This document shows, one piece after another, positions 1-9,695 of a DNA stretch of 64,000 nt. The DNA comes from Phlebiopsis flavidoalba (lineage: Eukaryota > Basidiomycota > Agaricomycetes > Polyporales > Phanerochaetaceae), in the NCBI GenBank assembly GCA_035772785.1, contig JAOCPU010000010.1, positions 434,001 through 498,000 of the forward strand, in the 5' to 3' direction. Each line of letters begins with the position of its first letter. Position 1 is the first letter of the stretch. The notes below the pieces were generated by a model. That model worked only from the letters and a program-made list of their open reading frames with translations, did no database searches and was not told where the DNA came from. The position numbers and the translations under genes were made by a program.

Positions 1-327
1 TTTACGGCAGTATGGGCCAGTCAAATATATATCAAGCATCTGACAGCCCGAGTGAGCATCGCTTTCTAACGATCATCGAATGTTTTTAGCTGACTCTTCA
101 TTTACCAGGACTCTTTAAACGCTTTTCCCGGTAACATCGTCAATATCGCGTTTGCGGGGGCTGCCACCATCCTGTGGCTCTTGCAAAAGATCTCTATACT
201 ACAAACGTCGCAACGCGCAGAAATGCGAGAGCATGGGCAGCGATGTTCTGATGCTGAGCGCGAGAGGGAAGAGCAGGAGGCAGAAAAGAAGGGGAACAGG
301 AGTGTAACGTTCAGATTTACTACGTGA
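1..327 (+). CDS. C-terminal end of a probable MFS transporter (partial, runs off the left edge)
   Basis: The tail of a multi-spanning transporter enters from the left edge. A short exon (GQSNIYQASDSP) is followed by a probable intron ending in TTTTTAG near 88. A hydrophobic helix comes next (NIVNIAFAGAATILWLLQ, about 140-193), then a charged cytoplasmic tail (YKRRNAQK, REREEQEAEKKGNRSV) that stops after SVTFRFTT with TGA at 325-327. A last helix, a basic loop and an acidic/basic coil are what Dal5/allantoate-permease-type MFS proteins of basidiomycetes look like at the C-terminus. The frame changes between the helix and the KRRNAQK segment, so at least one extra or missing base is present. 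The family call rests on overall resemblance only; any other multi-TM transporter remains possible. Confidence 0.45.
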
Positions 328-675
328 ACTTGGCGCTGCGTCTTGAATCCTTTTTTCTGTTATCGCCTGGGTTTTATCAATTACAATCACGCTGGGCTGG
401 GTGGTTCTCTGTGGTTCTCGATGAGTACCATAAACGTCGAGCTCAGAAGGCCCGCATTGTATCCCGTATCACTGGGACGAGATTATGTAAGTCCGCACTT
501 GCGTCCAGAACAGGCAGCTACCCTTTCAATCACTTGTGACGAATACTGATCTTATTGGTCACAGAACAAGCCGTCACGGCGGACGGATTGTCAACAGCTT
601 CAACATACCGTTCTTGCATCATCTATGCCTCCAACGTAACGCATCCCCCTCGGACATACGTTTTTTTCCTCGGCA
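328..675. other. Gene-free stretch after the transporter
   Basis: This stretch probably holds the 3' untranslated region of the transporter and the 5' region of the next gene. Short open frames overlap on the plus strand (324-549) but show no domain, no splice signal pattern and no clear start context. I see nothing else in it. Confidence 0.4.
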
Positions 676-1760
676 ATGAAACACCCAGCTTATCCCTGGA
701 TCGAGATAATCGATCCTAAGAACGTCTCCAACGTCAATCCGGAGCAGACGCCGCATTCGGAGTCGGCCAGGAAGCGTCCTAGGACCACCGAAAACACGAC
801 GTACAGAGTCTTTGCGAGCTCGTAGTCGGCCTTGGTCCTCCAGAAGTAACCACGCCAGCCCCCAAAGGTGATTTCCAGGCCTATCCCGAGTGTTTTCTGA
901 GATATCAATCTTACGCCACAATGCCGTTATTAGAACCCCCTCCAAGGACATCGCCGGTCACGGGCTCAGGATATCCAGTTTCTGGCCGCTCTCACCGAAA
1001 GAATCCGCATGCAGACACAAGAGCACGAGTCGCTCCTGCTCCAGCACGAATCTATTCGTGAAACCGAGGCCGCCCTCGCTGCGGCGCGCGCCGAGGTGCA
1101 GGACCCTCAAGCAGGAGCAGGGCTCGCTGCGCCAACGAATGCGCGCGTTCTCAGGAGGGCGATGGCACGGAAGCGTGAAGTGCAGCTCGCTCAAGCAAAA
1201 ATGCAGGCGTTACGCGCAGAGAAACGAACAGCTCGGCATCGAAAACGCGGAGCTCATGGCCGACAACGCTCGACTTATGGAGACCAGTTTGACCCTCTCG
1301 GAGAGAGGCCGGGCTGTGTCACCCCCGCGGGCTAGCTCCGCCAGATCAGCTCGAACGACGTCCCGCAAGCTGTGGCCGAAATCGGTCTATGCGACCGACG
1401 CTCAAGAGCGTTCACCAGATCTCAGTCCCTCATTGGACCCGGCGGTGGTCTACACGCATCGCTATCATCTCTGCTCGAAGAGACTCCATGTGTCTATGAC
1501 GAACGAGGTGAGCACTCCCATCATATTTTACAATGATTTACGAATCAAGTTGACATGGCTGCAACTGCAGAATGGGGCTGCAAATCAAGTACTGTGAACA
1601 AATTAAGCAACGGATTCTCGGCCAACCACCCGCCACGGGATGTTCTAGCCGACCTACGAAGTCGGGGGCGCCGTATGTATTGACACTGACACGGGAGAGT
1701 GAACTCGCGAATGGGAGTGTACGGTATGTGATCCAAAATCTAGTGCCCATATGAGCGCGC
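676..1760 (+). CDS. Coiled-coil protein of unknown function, frame broken several times
   Basis: The start at 676 opens a 49-codon frame (MKHPAYPWIEIIDP...) that ends in a stop at 823-825. The sequence continues naturally one frame over (VGLGPPEVTTPAPKGD), so the stop is probably caused by a base error. After a likely intron (about 886-930) comes a heptad-rich coiled coil in which two frames alternate: LTERIRMQTQEHESLLLQH and ETEAALAAARAEVQ in frame 1, then LKQEQGSLRQRMRAF and NEQLGIENAELMADNARLM in frame 2. A further segment (SLIGPGGGLHASLSSLLEET) precedes a GTGAGC donor near 1508. A last possible exon contains FSANHPPRDVLADLRSRGRR (about 1610-1670). I do not recognise the family. A bZIP-like or structural role cannot be argued, because no basic region is clear. 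The boundaries are approximate. Confidence 0.45.
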
Positions 1761-2232
1761 TGATCTAAAGATCCGGTCGGAAGTGTGCAAAGTCGACATG
1801 AGTGCTGAGAGTAGTGAGTGATGGCCACACGCAGCGATGAACTCACGTGTACACTATAATAGCAGAGATGTATGCCGATCTCATCACCGGCTCACAACCA
1901 ATGCCGCGCTGCGCGGGTGCCCGTCTGGCAAATTAAACGCATTACGGTATGTGCGCGTGCATCCTCAGCGATGGGCTGCCAAATAAACCTATAGGCACGG
2001 TGACACGAAGACAAAACCAGGAAATCCAGGCTTTTAATATTATCTGAGGAATTTCGTTTTTCTTAGTATGGGCGTGGCGCGCTCCGCTGGTTCGGAAGGG
2101 AAACAGTGAACGGTGCCTCGCCGGCGTACTAGCCGGGCCAGCGTCACCAAAGATTACGTTGCAACAAAAATCTTCTGTCCGCTCCCGCTCCCGCTGTCAT
2201 GGCTTGCGTATTGTTCTCAGCAGTCTGGCGGC
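1761..2232. other. Intergenic region upstream of the RlpA-like cluster
   Basis: I see no gene here. A short GC-rich direct repeat (CTCCCG repeated, about 2179-2195) lies about 40 bases before the TATA box of the following gene. Confidence 0.4.
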
Positions 2233-2240
2233 GATATAAG
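2233..2240 (+). promoter_or_regulatory. TATA box of RlpA-like gene copy A
   Basis: GATATAAG lies about 70 bases upstream of the start at 2305. It is followed by a pyrimidine-rich leader with no upstream ATG, as expected for a strongly expressed small secreted protein gene. Confidence 0.5.
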
Positions 2241-2304
2241 AACTGACTAGGCTGCGCATCTGAATATTCATCCGCCACCATCTCTCAACCAGACATCTTT
2301 GCTC

Positions 2305-2988
2305 ATGAGCGCAAGCACTATGTACCGCCTCTCCTTCATCTTTGCTTTCCTATCCCTTGCCCAGGCAGTGTTTGTTACCACCGAATATCGGACAACGTAC
2401 TCCAACTGCAACTACGAGCTCTGCAACCGCCGCTGCAAGTCCTGTCTTTAACAATGCGCAATTAACGTTTTACGACGTAGGCCTGTAAGCCTTATCAGCT
2501 CACTACCACTTTGTTCGCTGATCTGATGATGCTACACAGAGGCACGTGTGGCAAAGAAAATGTGGACAGTGATTTCGTACGTCGTTGTGGGCCGTTTCCG
2601 CGCTTCGAGGGCTTATTTCCATAAACCTGGCAGGTTGTCGCTTCTCAAAACCCGGAGGTATACTACATGGTGCAACGTTTTTCGGGTGCTCGGCAATGCT
2701 GATTCCAAAACTTGTAGCAATATGGAAGATTGCCTTTTTCAGTCCCGATTGCTTCAAAACTATTACAATCCTTATACGGAGGAAAAAACCGCACAGGCCA
2801 CGATCGTAGATGAGGTGAGTTTATCGATTCCGGGCGTTTAGTCCACACTAGGCTTGCTCGCCAACTCAGGCAAATCCATAGTGTCCGGGACGTGTCCCTT
2901 CGCAGGCCTTGACCTCTCTCGAGGTCTCTTCGAATTCTTTGCGCCAACAAATAAAGGGCTTCTCAATGGATCATGGTTTCTTCAATGA
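2305..2988 (+). CDS. RlpA-like double-psi beta-barrel secreted protein, copy A (frame broken)
   Basis: The gene starts with a good signal peptide (RLSFIFAFLSLAQAVF). The initial frame closes after 48 codons, but shifting frame near 2397 gives a Thr/Ser/Ala-rich linker (TPTATTSSATAAASPVF) leading straight into the barrel start LTFYDVGL. A GTAAGC...CACAG intron follows (about 2487-2540), then GTCGKENVDSDFV, a degraded middle part, TAQATIVDE, a second intron and the C-terminal hallmark CPFAGLDLSRGLFEFFAP with NGSWFLQ before a stop at 2986-2988. GACG, ATIVDEC and GLDLSxGLF are family hallmarks of fungal RlpA-like/DPBB proteins, often annotated as riboflavin aldehyde-forming enzyme. Their proven activity is unclear and a wall or surface role is likely. 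At least three frame changes are present. An in-frame alternative start lies at 2320. Confidence 0.75.
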
Positions 2989-3235
2989 TTGAAACTATAT
3001 TAACATGAGGAGCGCTGTTTCTCATAGATGCCTCCATATTGTTTATTAACTGGCAAGTCCATAACTCGGACTAGACTCATTCATCAAACGACTCATGTAT
3101 AATAAGCAGATATCGATAGCGGCGTGGTTCGCCAGCTAAAAAAATCCTGGACCGCCCGCGTTTTCACGTGAAGTTTATGTATATGTGAACAGCACCATCC
3201 ACATTCACAATATCTTTCGACGCCAGTCTTCCTTC

Positions 3236-3412
3236 GGTACGCCATCTGCGAGTCATCGGGGAGCGTTCCATGAAATCGTGCTATGGTTGATACAAGTGCC
3301 CAAGATGTCCGTTCGCAGATCTTGAATTTTCTTGGCGGGTTGTTGGTTCTGTGCGCCGATAGATGCGGCCGCTCTCAACGGAGGATTGTTCTTCAATAAT
3401 TCAATGGTTGAA
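3236..3412 (+). pseudogene. RlpA-like fragment, copy B (C-terminal part only)
   Basis: Between copies A and C, the sequence encodes pieces of the same barrel C-terminus across shifting frames: NRAMVDT, then CPRCPFADLEFSW, then ALNGGLFFNN. These correspond to the ATIVDECPGC...GLDFSxGLF...LNGG segment of the family. I could not find the matching signal peptide or the TFYxVG exon upstream (2989-3230), so this is a truncated copy or one too damaged to follow. Its order and strand match copies A and C, which supports a tandem array. Confidence 0.6.
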
Positions 3413-3743
3413 GGTGCTTCCAGGTCCCACAGATTATCGTTCTCTGTGGTATCAAAGCATCTCGACAGTGAACGTATTGGCCGTGCGATTCAGGTACCTA
3501 AAATATTTTGATAAACGTTCATCTTTTCCATGTGCCTGATGCATTCTGTTTGCTGTATCTCGGAAGAGGCACGGTATATACTCTTGTACGACATTGATCG
3601 GCGCTGATGAATCATAGACACATCGACTTGACTTCTGCCCGTTACCGTGAGCTCTTTTCGATCACATACTAATATAACTGCTCAGGATGGATGACCGATA
3701 CATAGCACTCCTGGGCCTCCTCTCCGGCCGCGTCTAAATCACT

Positions 3744-4460
3744 ATGCTCATTGACGCCATTCGTAGAACTTCAGTCATTCTTTTCATGTCCACATTTACC
3801 CGAGCAGCGATTTTCCCGGAAGATATTCAACGGATTCAGGCCCGTACGCTAAACAACACATCGGCCACGGACACTGTTACCGCCAGTGGACCTACCTTTG
3901 GCAAACGCTCGATTTACGTTCTACAACGTGGGGGCTGTATGCATGACATCAGATTATTCCACATTTTCCTATTGCTAATACTTAATGATGATTATAGTGG
4001 GACTTGTGGCCAAGTGAGCGTACCTAGCGATTTGTACGTTACTAGTTAAATTGTGCGTATAATTGATAGATAGAGAAGTGATACCCTCTGTTCTTTAGGT
4101 TTGCTGCTCTGAATGTGCCGGTACGTCGCTTGCGGGAAATCCAATCAAGAGTTCAATGCTAAGGCTGGGCTATGAACAGCAATATGGGAGTGCAGCCGTC
4201 AGTCAGTCCCAGCTGCGCTTCAAGACCATCACCATCATGTGGGGTCGGAGAAAGTACACAAGCCACGATCGTTGATGAGGGTCAGCACATATGATTTGTC
4301 TGACGGGTTCGTCACATTGCTCACGTAGCCGGATATACTATCAAGTGCCCAGGCTGCGCGTTCGCAGGCCTTGACTTCTCTGAGGGCCTCTTTGAGTTCT
4401 TTGCACCGCATCAGTACAGGGGCCCTCAACGGCGGGGAATGCGTTCTTCAAAACGATTAA
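3744..4460 (+). CDS. RlpA-like double-psi beta-barrel secreted protein, copy C (frame broken)
   Basis: The N-terminus carries a hydrophobic segment (TSVILFMSTFTRAAIF) and a Thr/Ser-rich linker. One frame over lies the barrel start ANARFTFYNVGA. A GTATGC...TTATAG intron (3937-3997) is followed by GTCGQVSVPSDL, a second intron, ALNVP, a third intron ending GAACAG, QYGSAAVSQSQLRFKTITI, then STQATIVDE and a final exon with CPGCAFAGLDFSEGLFEFFA and ALNGGECVLQND before TAA at 4458-4460. This is the best-preserved copy of the array. It shares intron positions with copy A after the VG pair and after VDE. Two frame changes interrupt it, one before the first intron and one in the GEST region. A consensus branch point (TACTAAT, 3667-3673) upstream may belong to a 5' intron. 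Confidence 0.75.
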
Positions 4461-4616
4461 GGAAACCTACTATAAGCTGCATGTTTGTTTGGTGTGTGAC
4501 AGTGTTTAATTCAGACCTCACTTCGCAAGTGTCTGCGTGAAAAATTGCCATTTCTAGAGTTATATATATAATACGCGATTCATACGGGGCCATGCTACTC
4601 GTTGTAACGCAAAATC

Positions 4617-5115
4617 TCAGAGAATGCTCTGAGGACTTTTTTCGTGGTCCACAATATTTTCGTCGATGGCGTCCTGCAAAACTGCCTCGAGCCACTCCTT
4701 GTGATTCAATAAACGGGACCTGACCCTCGCGCCATCCTTGTGAAAGCTCCCTCCCAGGCGTGCGCTCTGCGACGTCTCGCAGAGCGCAGCGTTGTTCGAA
4801 GCTCAATTTTCCGATTGAGCTATTGCACATATGCATAGGCTTGACATCTTGGAGTCCGGCCACAACCTCGGTGGTTCCCATGATGTTGATGAGTGCTTCT
4901 CCATCGAAGTTAGCTGGACATGGCAGGCCGGCTGCCCGTCGCACGACGCATGCTCCAGTGGCAGTTGAGCCGACGTGCCAGAATAGAACCCATAACAGTT
5001 CCTCAGATCGTCGACCGTCCGTGTTGGGCTCTGCGGCCAGATAAACGTCGACATTTCCTGCTATCGGGGTCCTCAAATCCAGGCTCGCCAGTGTGATCCT
5101 GAGACTTGTCTTCAA
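4617..5115 (-). CDS. Conserved basidiomycete protein of unknown function (frame broken)
   Basis: The start at 5115 opens MKTSLRITLASLDLRTPIAG, followed by an ordered core (EELLWVLFWHVG, GACVVRRAAGLPCPANF, ALINIMGTTEV, NSSIGKLSFEQRCALRDVAER). The open frame runs on to 4426, but the natural continuation lies in another frame after ALRDVAER: RLLNHKEWLEAVLQDAIDEN then EKSPQSIL, with a stop at 4617-4619. One or two extra bases near 4750 explain this. The pattern of a beta-rich N-terminal core and a short helical tail (EWLxxVLxDAxxxxIV) is one I know from uncharacterised short proteins of agaricomycete genomes. I assign no function. It is transcribed towards the RlpA-like array and its end lies about 160 bases from copy C. 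Confidence 0.55.
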
Positions 5116-6119
5116 GGTGCATCATAGGGCCCCGCGATAATGAGTGTCTGAATGAACATCAACTGCCATCATTGTGTCTTCGCTCAGGGAGAGCTGTTGT
5201 ATCCTCGACGCAATGGCTTCGGATGTTGCGCTCGAGACGGATCCGATCGAAAGTGTGCGCAACCTATGAATCTTTGGTGACATCGGGAGGGGATTGTACC
5301 GTGAATGAAAACGCCAGGGGAGATGGAACGTTGACAGAGTACGACGATGACGAACGGTGTGCCGTGGACATAACAGAATCGCGATGATAGTGCGAAGACG
5401 CCGGAAGGCTCTGCGAGTTCATGGTGGAGCGAAGACAAGAGTAAGAGGCCCAATTTGGCGACTTTATATGCTTGAACCCGAGGTGGCCAATTGATGGGTA
5501 AACGTGGCCAGCGACCCGATTGGGATCGTGGTTTTCTAGCCCACGCCTTATGAACCTTCGTCAGGGCGAAGACGTGCTATAAGTGTGTTGGTCAAAAGAA
5601 GCCCATGCATACGTGTTTGCCCTTGGAACCGGACCATAGTCTAGTAAGTCCTGGAAAAAACAAGCTTCAGCCGCTTCTAAGAAATCCTACCTTACCCGTA
5701 GTAGATTGTGAGATCAAGTAAAGACCGGTCCTGTCAACGACAATGTCATTTAGCTGGCCCGACCTCACGTTTGACATTAGCAAATCTTACTTCTGTGCTA
5801 TAGATAATATCACTGTTAGAAGGAAGGGTGTGATAACATATCGAGCATGCGGGTCCGAAATGGCAGTGACGCTTCAAATACTGACTGTACAATGTCGCAG
5901 CGCTACTTGGACAAGAGTCGCTCTTCAGAACCATGATAGAAGAGCCGCGCAAGCCGTATCGATACGCGCACAGAGTATAGATATACAATTGGCGAGCCTG
6001 TTGACAGGAATCATCTGTTATCAAACGTCGCCGGCTAGCAACCCCTCAAGCTACCAGGCGCAACAACTCACATCTAGATACAGCCTACAGCTCCTTTATA
6101 GTTCGTCTCCAGTCATATC
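5116..6119. other. No supported gene
   Basis: Open frames exist on both strands (5106-5387 and 5743-6183 plus; 5184-5453 and 5746-6024 minus) but none shows a recognisable motif, low-complexity pattern or splice structure. A possible minus-strand TATA-like element (ACTATAAAGG) lies near 6090-6100. Confidence 0.35.
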
Positions 6120-6400
6120 AACAGCGATTGTTGGAGATATCAGGTCGACTCGTCCAACTGCGCGCGCGCTGCGTATAGCTTGACGGAGAGACTTATTCTC
6201 ATCACGGAGCCGCATATTCTCCTCCCGAGAGACGTGTCACCTCCGCTTGCAAAACTTGCCAGCTCACCCGCACCAGAGATTCGACCGTGAGTAGCCGCGA
6301 GTTGCAATTCGAGGATGCGGACCCGGGCTGCTAGCTGCTCGATGTACGAGAGAGATCCGTAGCCTTAGCCTTGAGTCCGCTCACAAAAGTTGCTCTGTCG
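6120..6400 (-). CDS. Coiled-coil gene fragment (frame broken)
   Basis: Read on the minus strand, this stretch gives YIEQLAARVRILELQLAATH, then a Ser/Gly-rich link (GELASFASGGDTS), then ENMRLRDENKSLRQAIRSAR in a shifted frame, and LISPTIAVDMTGDE. The E/R/L/N composition and heptads resemble the coiled coil at 1000-1300. The two may be unrelated, since both are simple coiled coils. No start or stop can be fixed and no family is recognised. Confidence 0.4.
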
Positions 6401-6489
6401 TGAGTGTTGAGAGCATCGGTTCTAATAGATTCAACACAAGAACATCGAGGGTTTGGGACAGAGGATTAGTAAGCACGAACGATGGTACG

Positions 6490-9086
6490 TTGATTATGCT
6501 AATCGCTCACCATCTCGTACAGTACTTACCACTGGACCATATCGCGGCGGGTGTGGGCAGTAGGTGTCTGCCATGTGAGACTGTTGCCGCCCGTGGCTGC
6601 GGCTAGGTCCGGTTGTCGTCGCTGGTAGGAAGTATCCACCTGTTTGCCCTGGGTCGAGGTGTGGCGTGAACCCGTCGTTTTGCGTCCCCATTGAGGTTGA
6701 GGGGGCATATCGAAAGTTTTAGCCTCCAGGCATCATGGCAGTTCTCATCTATGCCACTCATATATGAGCGCCCAAATATCGAAGAAGAATCAGCGTACCG
6801 CCATGTTGTGGTTACGTAATTTCGGAACCTGTCAGTCGCGATGACATTTGTGAGTGCATGCAATGCAGCTACCGCCACGTTATACTCGTCTTTGCTCACC
6901 GCTAGGGTCGAGTTGGATATGGTACGAGTTTGGATCTCTTGTGCCTCAGTGTTCGTAGACCTTACTCACAAACACTCGTTATCTAATAACCATGGCGATG
7001 AACTTAGTTTCAGTATGAATGCTGTTGAGACTCACGCAATACCTTCAGCCGCCGCCATGCTATGTATGTAAAGTCCATTGTATTAATTGCTGGCGCTGTC
7101 CTAACGATTATCCAAAACTGTCCTTCTAATGAGCGTTGTGCTGGCCTGCCAACGGTTCTATGCGATGATGAGATCGGGCTAAAACGCCAGCGCTAGCCTG
7201 CAGTGTGGACTGTCGGTCCTGGCTGTCCGTGTATTAAAAAAATGCCTGTGAATGATCTATGCAGCCCGGCCAATATTCTCCGCGATCCTGCGTTATCAAG
7301 CCCTTGACTATCACGACTCCTACATAGACGAGCGCATCGTTGAGACTTTCGAATGCAAATAAAAGCAAACAACACTCGCCTGTCATAATGGAAGAGAAGC
7401 CTAGCATCACTGCGCTCGCAGTGAGACCTTGTCTCTCGCGGAAGAAACCGCCCGTGAGGAGCGACCACGACTACGAAGATGTTCAAAGGGACCGGAAAAG
7501 CGAGGAGCGCTTGGAGAAATGTGTCAGTAGGTCGCAGTGTGTGTAACGTTGGCCACGCTTACCGTAGCCGCCGATGTTCGTTCGAAAATGAGCGTACCCC
7601 GCAGCATATACCCTGAACAGGTCATCAAGTAGAACATCCCACGGCCACGCCTCAAGGCGCAAAAACGCCCAGAAGCGTACGTGCTCGTCGTGTTTGCACG
7701 CAATGCTGCAGCAAATGACAGCGCGCTGACGGCGCACACGAGCGAGCTGAGTTTGGCGTGTAAGACGAGAGGTTCCTCGGTGGATGTTGGACGGAGTGCG
7801 GGATTTGGTTAACGGAAATGATCGTAGTGTAGAGGATGGATCCAAGCATCATTGCAATCATGAAGCAGGAAAATATGTAGCCAGGGGGAGAGGGTGTGGA
7901 GGATGAGGTGGCCTCTTTGAAGAGATGGGACCCCAGAGGAAAACGAAGAGATACATCGATCCTTCAAAGCATGTCTGAGTGAGGCCTAACTACCACGAGG
8001 TGCGCGGTCTGCACGAGTCTCGTCAGCCGCGGGGATCTGAGGCACCGAGTGTGGGGCGATACAAACCATGACTGCACAATGGCGGGTCCATGCCTAGCCT
8101 GCAGACGAGCCGCCAGTCAATTGAAAGGAAACTGTCGCCGTCCCCAGCACTGGAGACAGCGTCAGCGCTGCCATCGTAGTTTCTCCGTCCATGCTTGCCT
8201 GAATATGCACACGTATGCCACTATGAGCAGAACTCCACTCGCAACAAATGAGGCTTGATGACAGCAAAGGATTCGCGTTGACGAGACGAGCTGGTTGCTG
8301 AAAAACCCGCCCCGGTGGCAACGAAGCCAATTGAGGAGCGTCGCTCTACCTAAGATTGACGGAAAGGTCATGCTGAGATAGTGAGAGGTTATTGTTCGAC
8401 GAGATGACCCAGGACTCGAAAAAGGCAGAGTAGAGGACAGGATAGAAGTTGAGATGCCACCGAGCACACGAACCAAAACAGCAAAGCACACTGGTAGAGC
8501 AGGGATAAGGTTGCAGAGGCACGCAAACGTGGTAGGTGATGCAGAAGACTTGGCATAGTCTTTTAGCGCCCACTAGAGCAGAATTTGTCAGTAAAAGTAG
8601 TATTGATGAGAGTAAACGGCGAGCCAGAAAAGTTGGTGAAGAGTGAGGGTACGAACTTACTACGTTATCAGCCCATGTACGCCGACCAGTGGGCAGTCAC
8701 TCCGGCAGACATGAAACCAGTAACGAACAGGACTGGCGACTACGCTCGTTCGTGGAATGCATATTGTTCCTTGTAAAGGGAGTATATGTTATGGCCCCCT
8801 TGCAGCCAATCCGCGCCTGCACAAAGTTGAGACAAGTCCGTCAATCGCAGATAGAGAACACACACCCATGACAATGCCATAGACCATCAAGTATTGCCTC
8901 GTCAAGTTTCCGACGCGCAAAACACAGAGCTTCGCAGTGTACTGCCTTCATCCGCGGACGCTCGAGATCGCTTGGAGAGGACATTGTCGACCAGCAACCA
9001 TAGCAGACACACCCAACCACGAACAAGATCAGCTGTAACTCGTAGAAAGCAAGCATAGGGAAACGACAAAAAGTCACGTCGACCAA
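6490..9086 (-). CDS. Multi-spanning membrane protein of a basidiomycete-specific type (frame broken)
   Basis: A string of hydrophobic segments runs on the minus strand, separated by short introns: YELQLILFVVGCVCYGCW (about 9000-9050), YLMVYGIVMGVCSLSAIDG (about 8840-8895), VTGFMSAGVTAHWSAYMG (about 8680-8730), LIPALPVCFAVLVRVLGG (about 8460-8510), SGVLLIVAYVCIFRQAW (about 8190-8240), YIFSCFMIAMMLGSILYTTI (about 7820-7880) and ESLNDALVYVGVVIVKGLI (about 7290-7340). A Pro/Thr-rich tail ends near 6500. Seven or so helices with a short polar tail match the layout of the seven-TM orphan proteins common in Agaricomycetes. The segments lie in different frames. I cannot tell whether it belongs with the membrane genes at 43.9-54.2 kb. 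The ends are approximate, and the start at 9056 (MLAFYELQ) is as plausible as 9086. Confidence 0.5.
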
Positions 9087-9616
9087 TTCGTGTCAGTTGG
9101 TAAGCACTTGAGGTCGGGTAGAGAGGGTAAAGAATAAAGATATTGCATTTGGTCCTCTCACGCATCGAGACAAACATGAAGGAGTTTTACGTTTCAGGGC
9201 ACCATTACCCGACCGGCTCTGAGCTTACGATGCTGGAATAGGCTATTCGTTCACGAACGGTCCCGTCCCAGGCGTCTCTTTGTTCCTCGGGCCGCATTTA
9301 ACCGGCGGGGGAGTCACACAACGAAATTCCCAGTGAATTACCTCGATTTTTGTTCCTCACTTCGTTCTGTCTCTCGCTGACTTTCTTCAGATCAGTATAG
9401 GCAGATCATACAGTAAGCCAACAGTCTGATGCCATTGTAGCCACAAAACGTATTCCGCATATCTCTCAAGATGTGATCAACTCGCAAGACCCGCCCTGTG
9501 TCGGTCTAACTGAGAATGGAAATCGCGGAATGAACGATTGCGGAGGGTGCACATGCCATTGCGAAAGCCAAATCGATAAATCCGGCAGAGGGCCGGACCG
9601 CCAGCTTCATGCTCTT
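9087..9616. other. Intergenic region between divergent genes
   Basis: This separates the minus-strand membrane protein from the plus-strand aldo-keto reductase and should hold both promoters. A pyrimidine-rich tract ending in CTTTCTTCAG (about 9360-9390) looks like an intron end or a 5' leader. No gene is supported; the short frame 9473-9661 has no recognisable feature. Confidence 0.4.
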
Positions 9617-9624
9617 GATATAAG
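9617..9624 (+). promoter_or_regulatory. TATA box of the aldo-keto reductase gene
   Basis: GATATAAG lies about 75 bases before the ATG at 9696, the same element and spacing as in RlpA-like copy A. Confidence 0.5.
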
Positions 9625-9695
9625 GGCCCTGGTGAGAGTAAGAGGGGAAACTGGAACCTAAACATCACCCCATCCTCGAATTTCCGAATTTCGCC

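Noticed and set aside
4426..4616. Tail of the 229-codon minus frame beyond 4617
   Set aside because: The conserved sequence switches frame near 4750 and the natural stop is at 4617-4619, so the last 60 codons of the open frame are out of phase.
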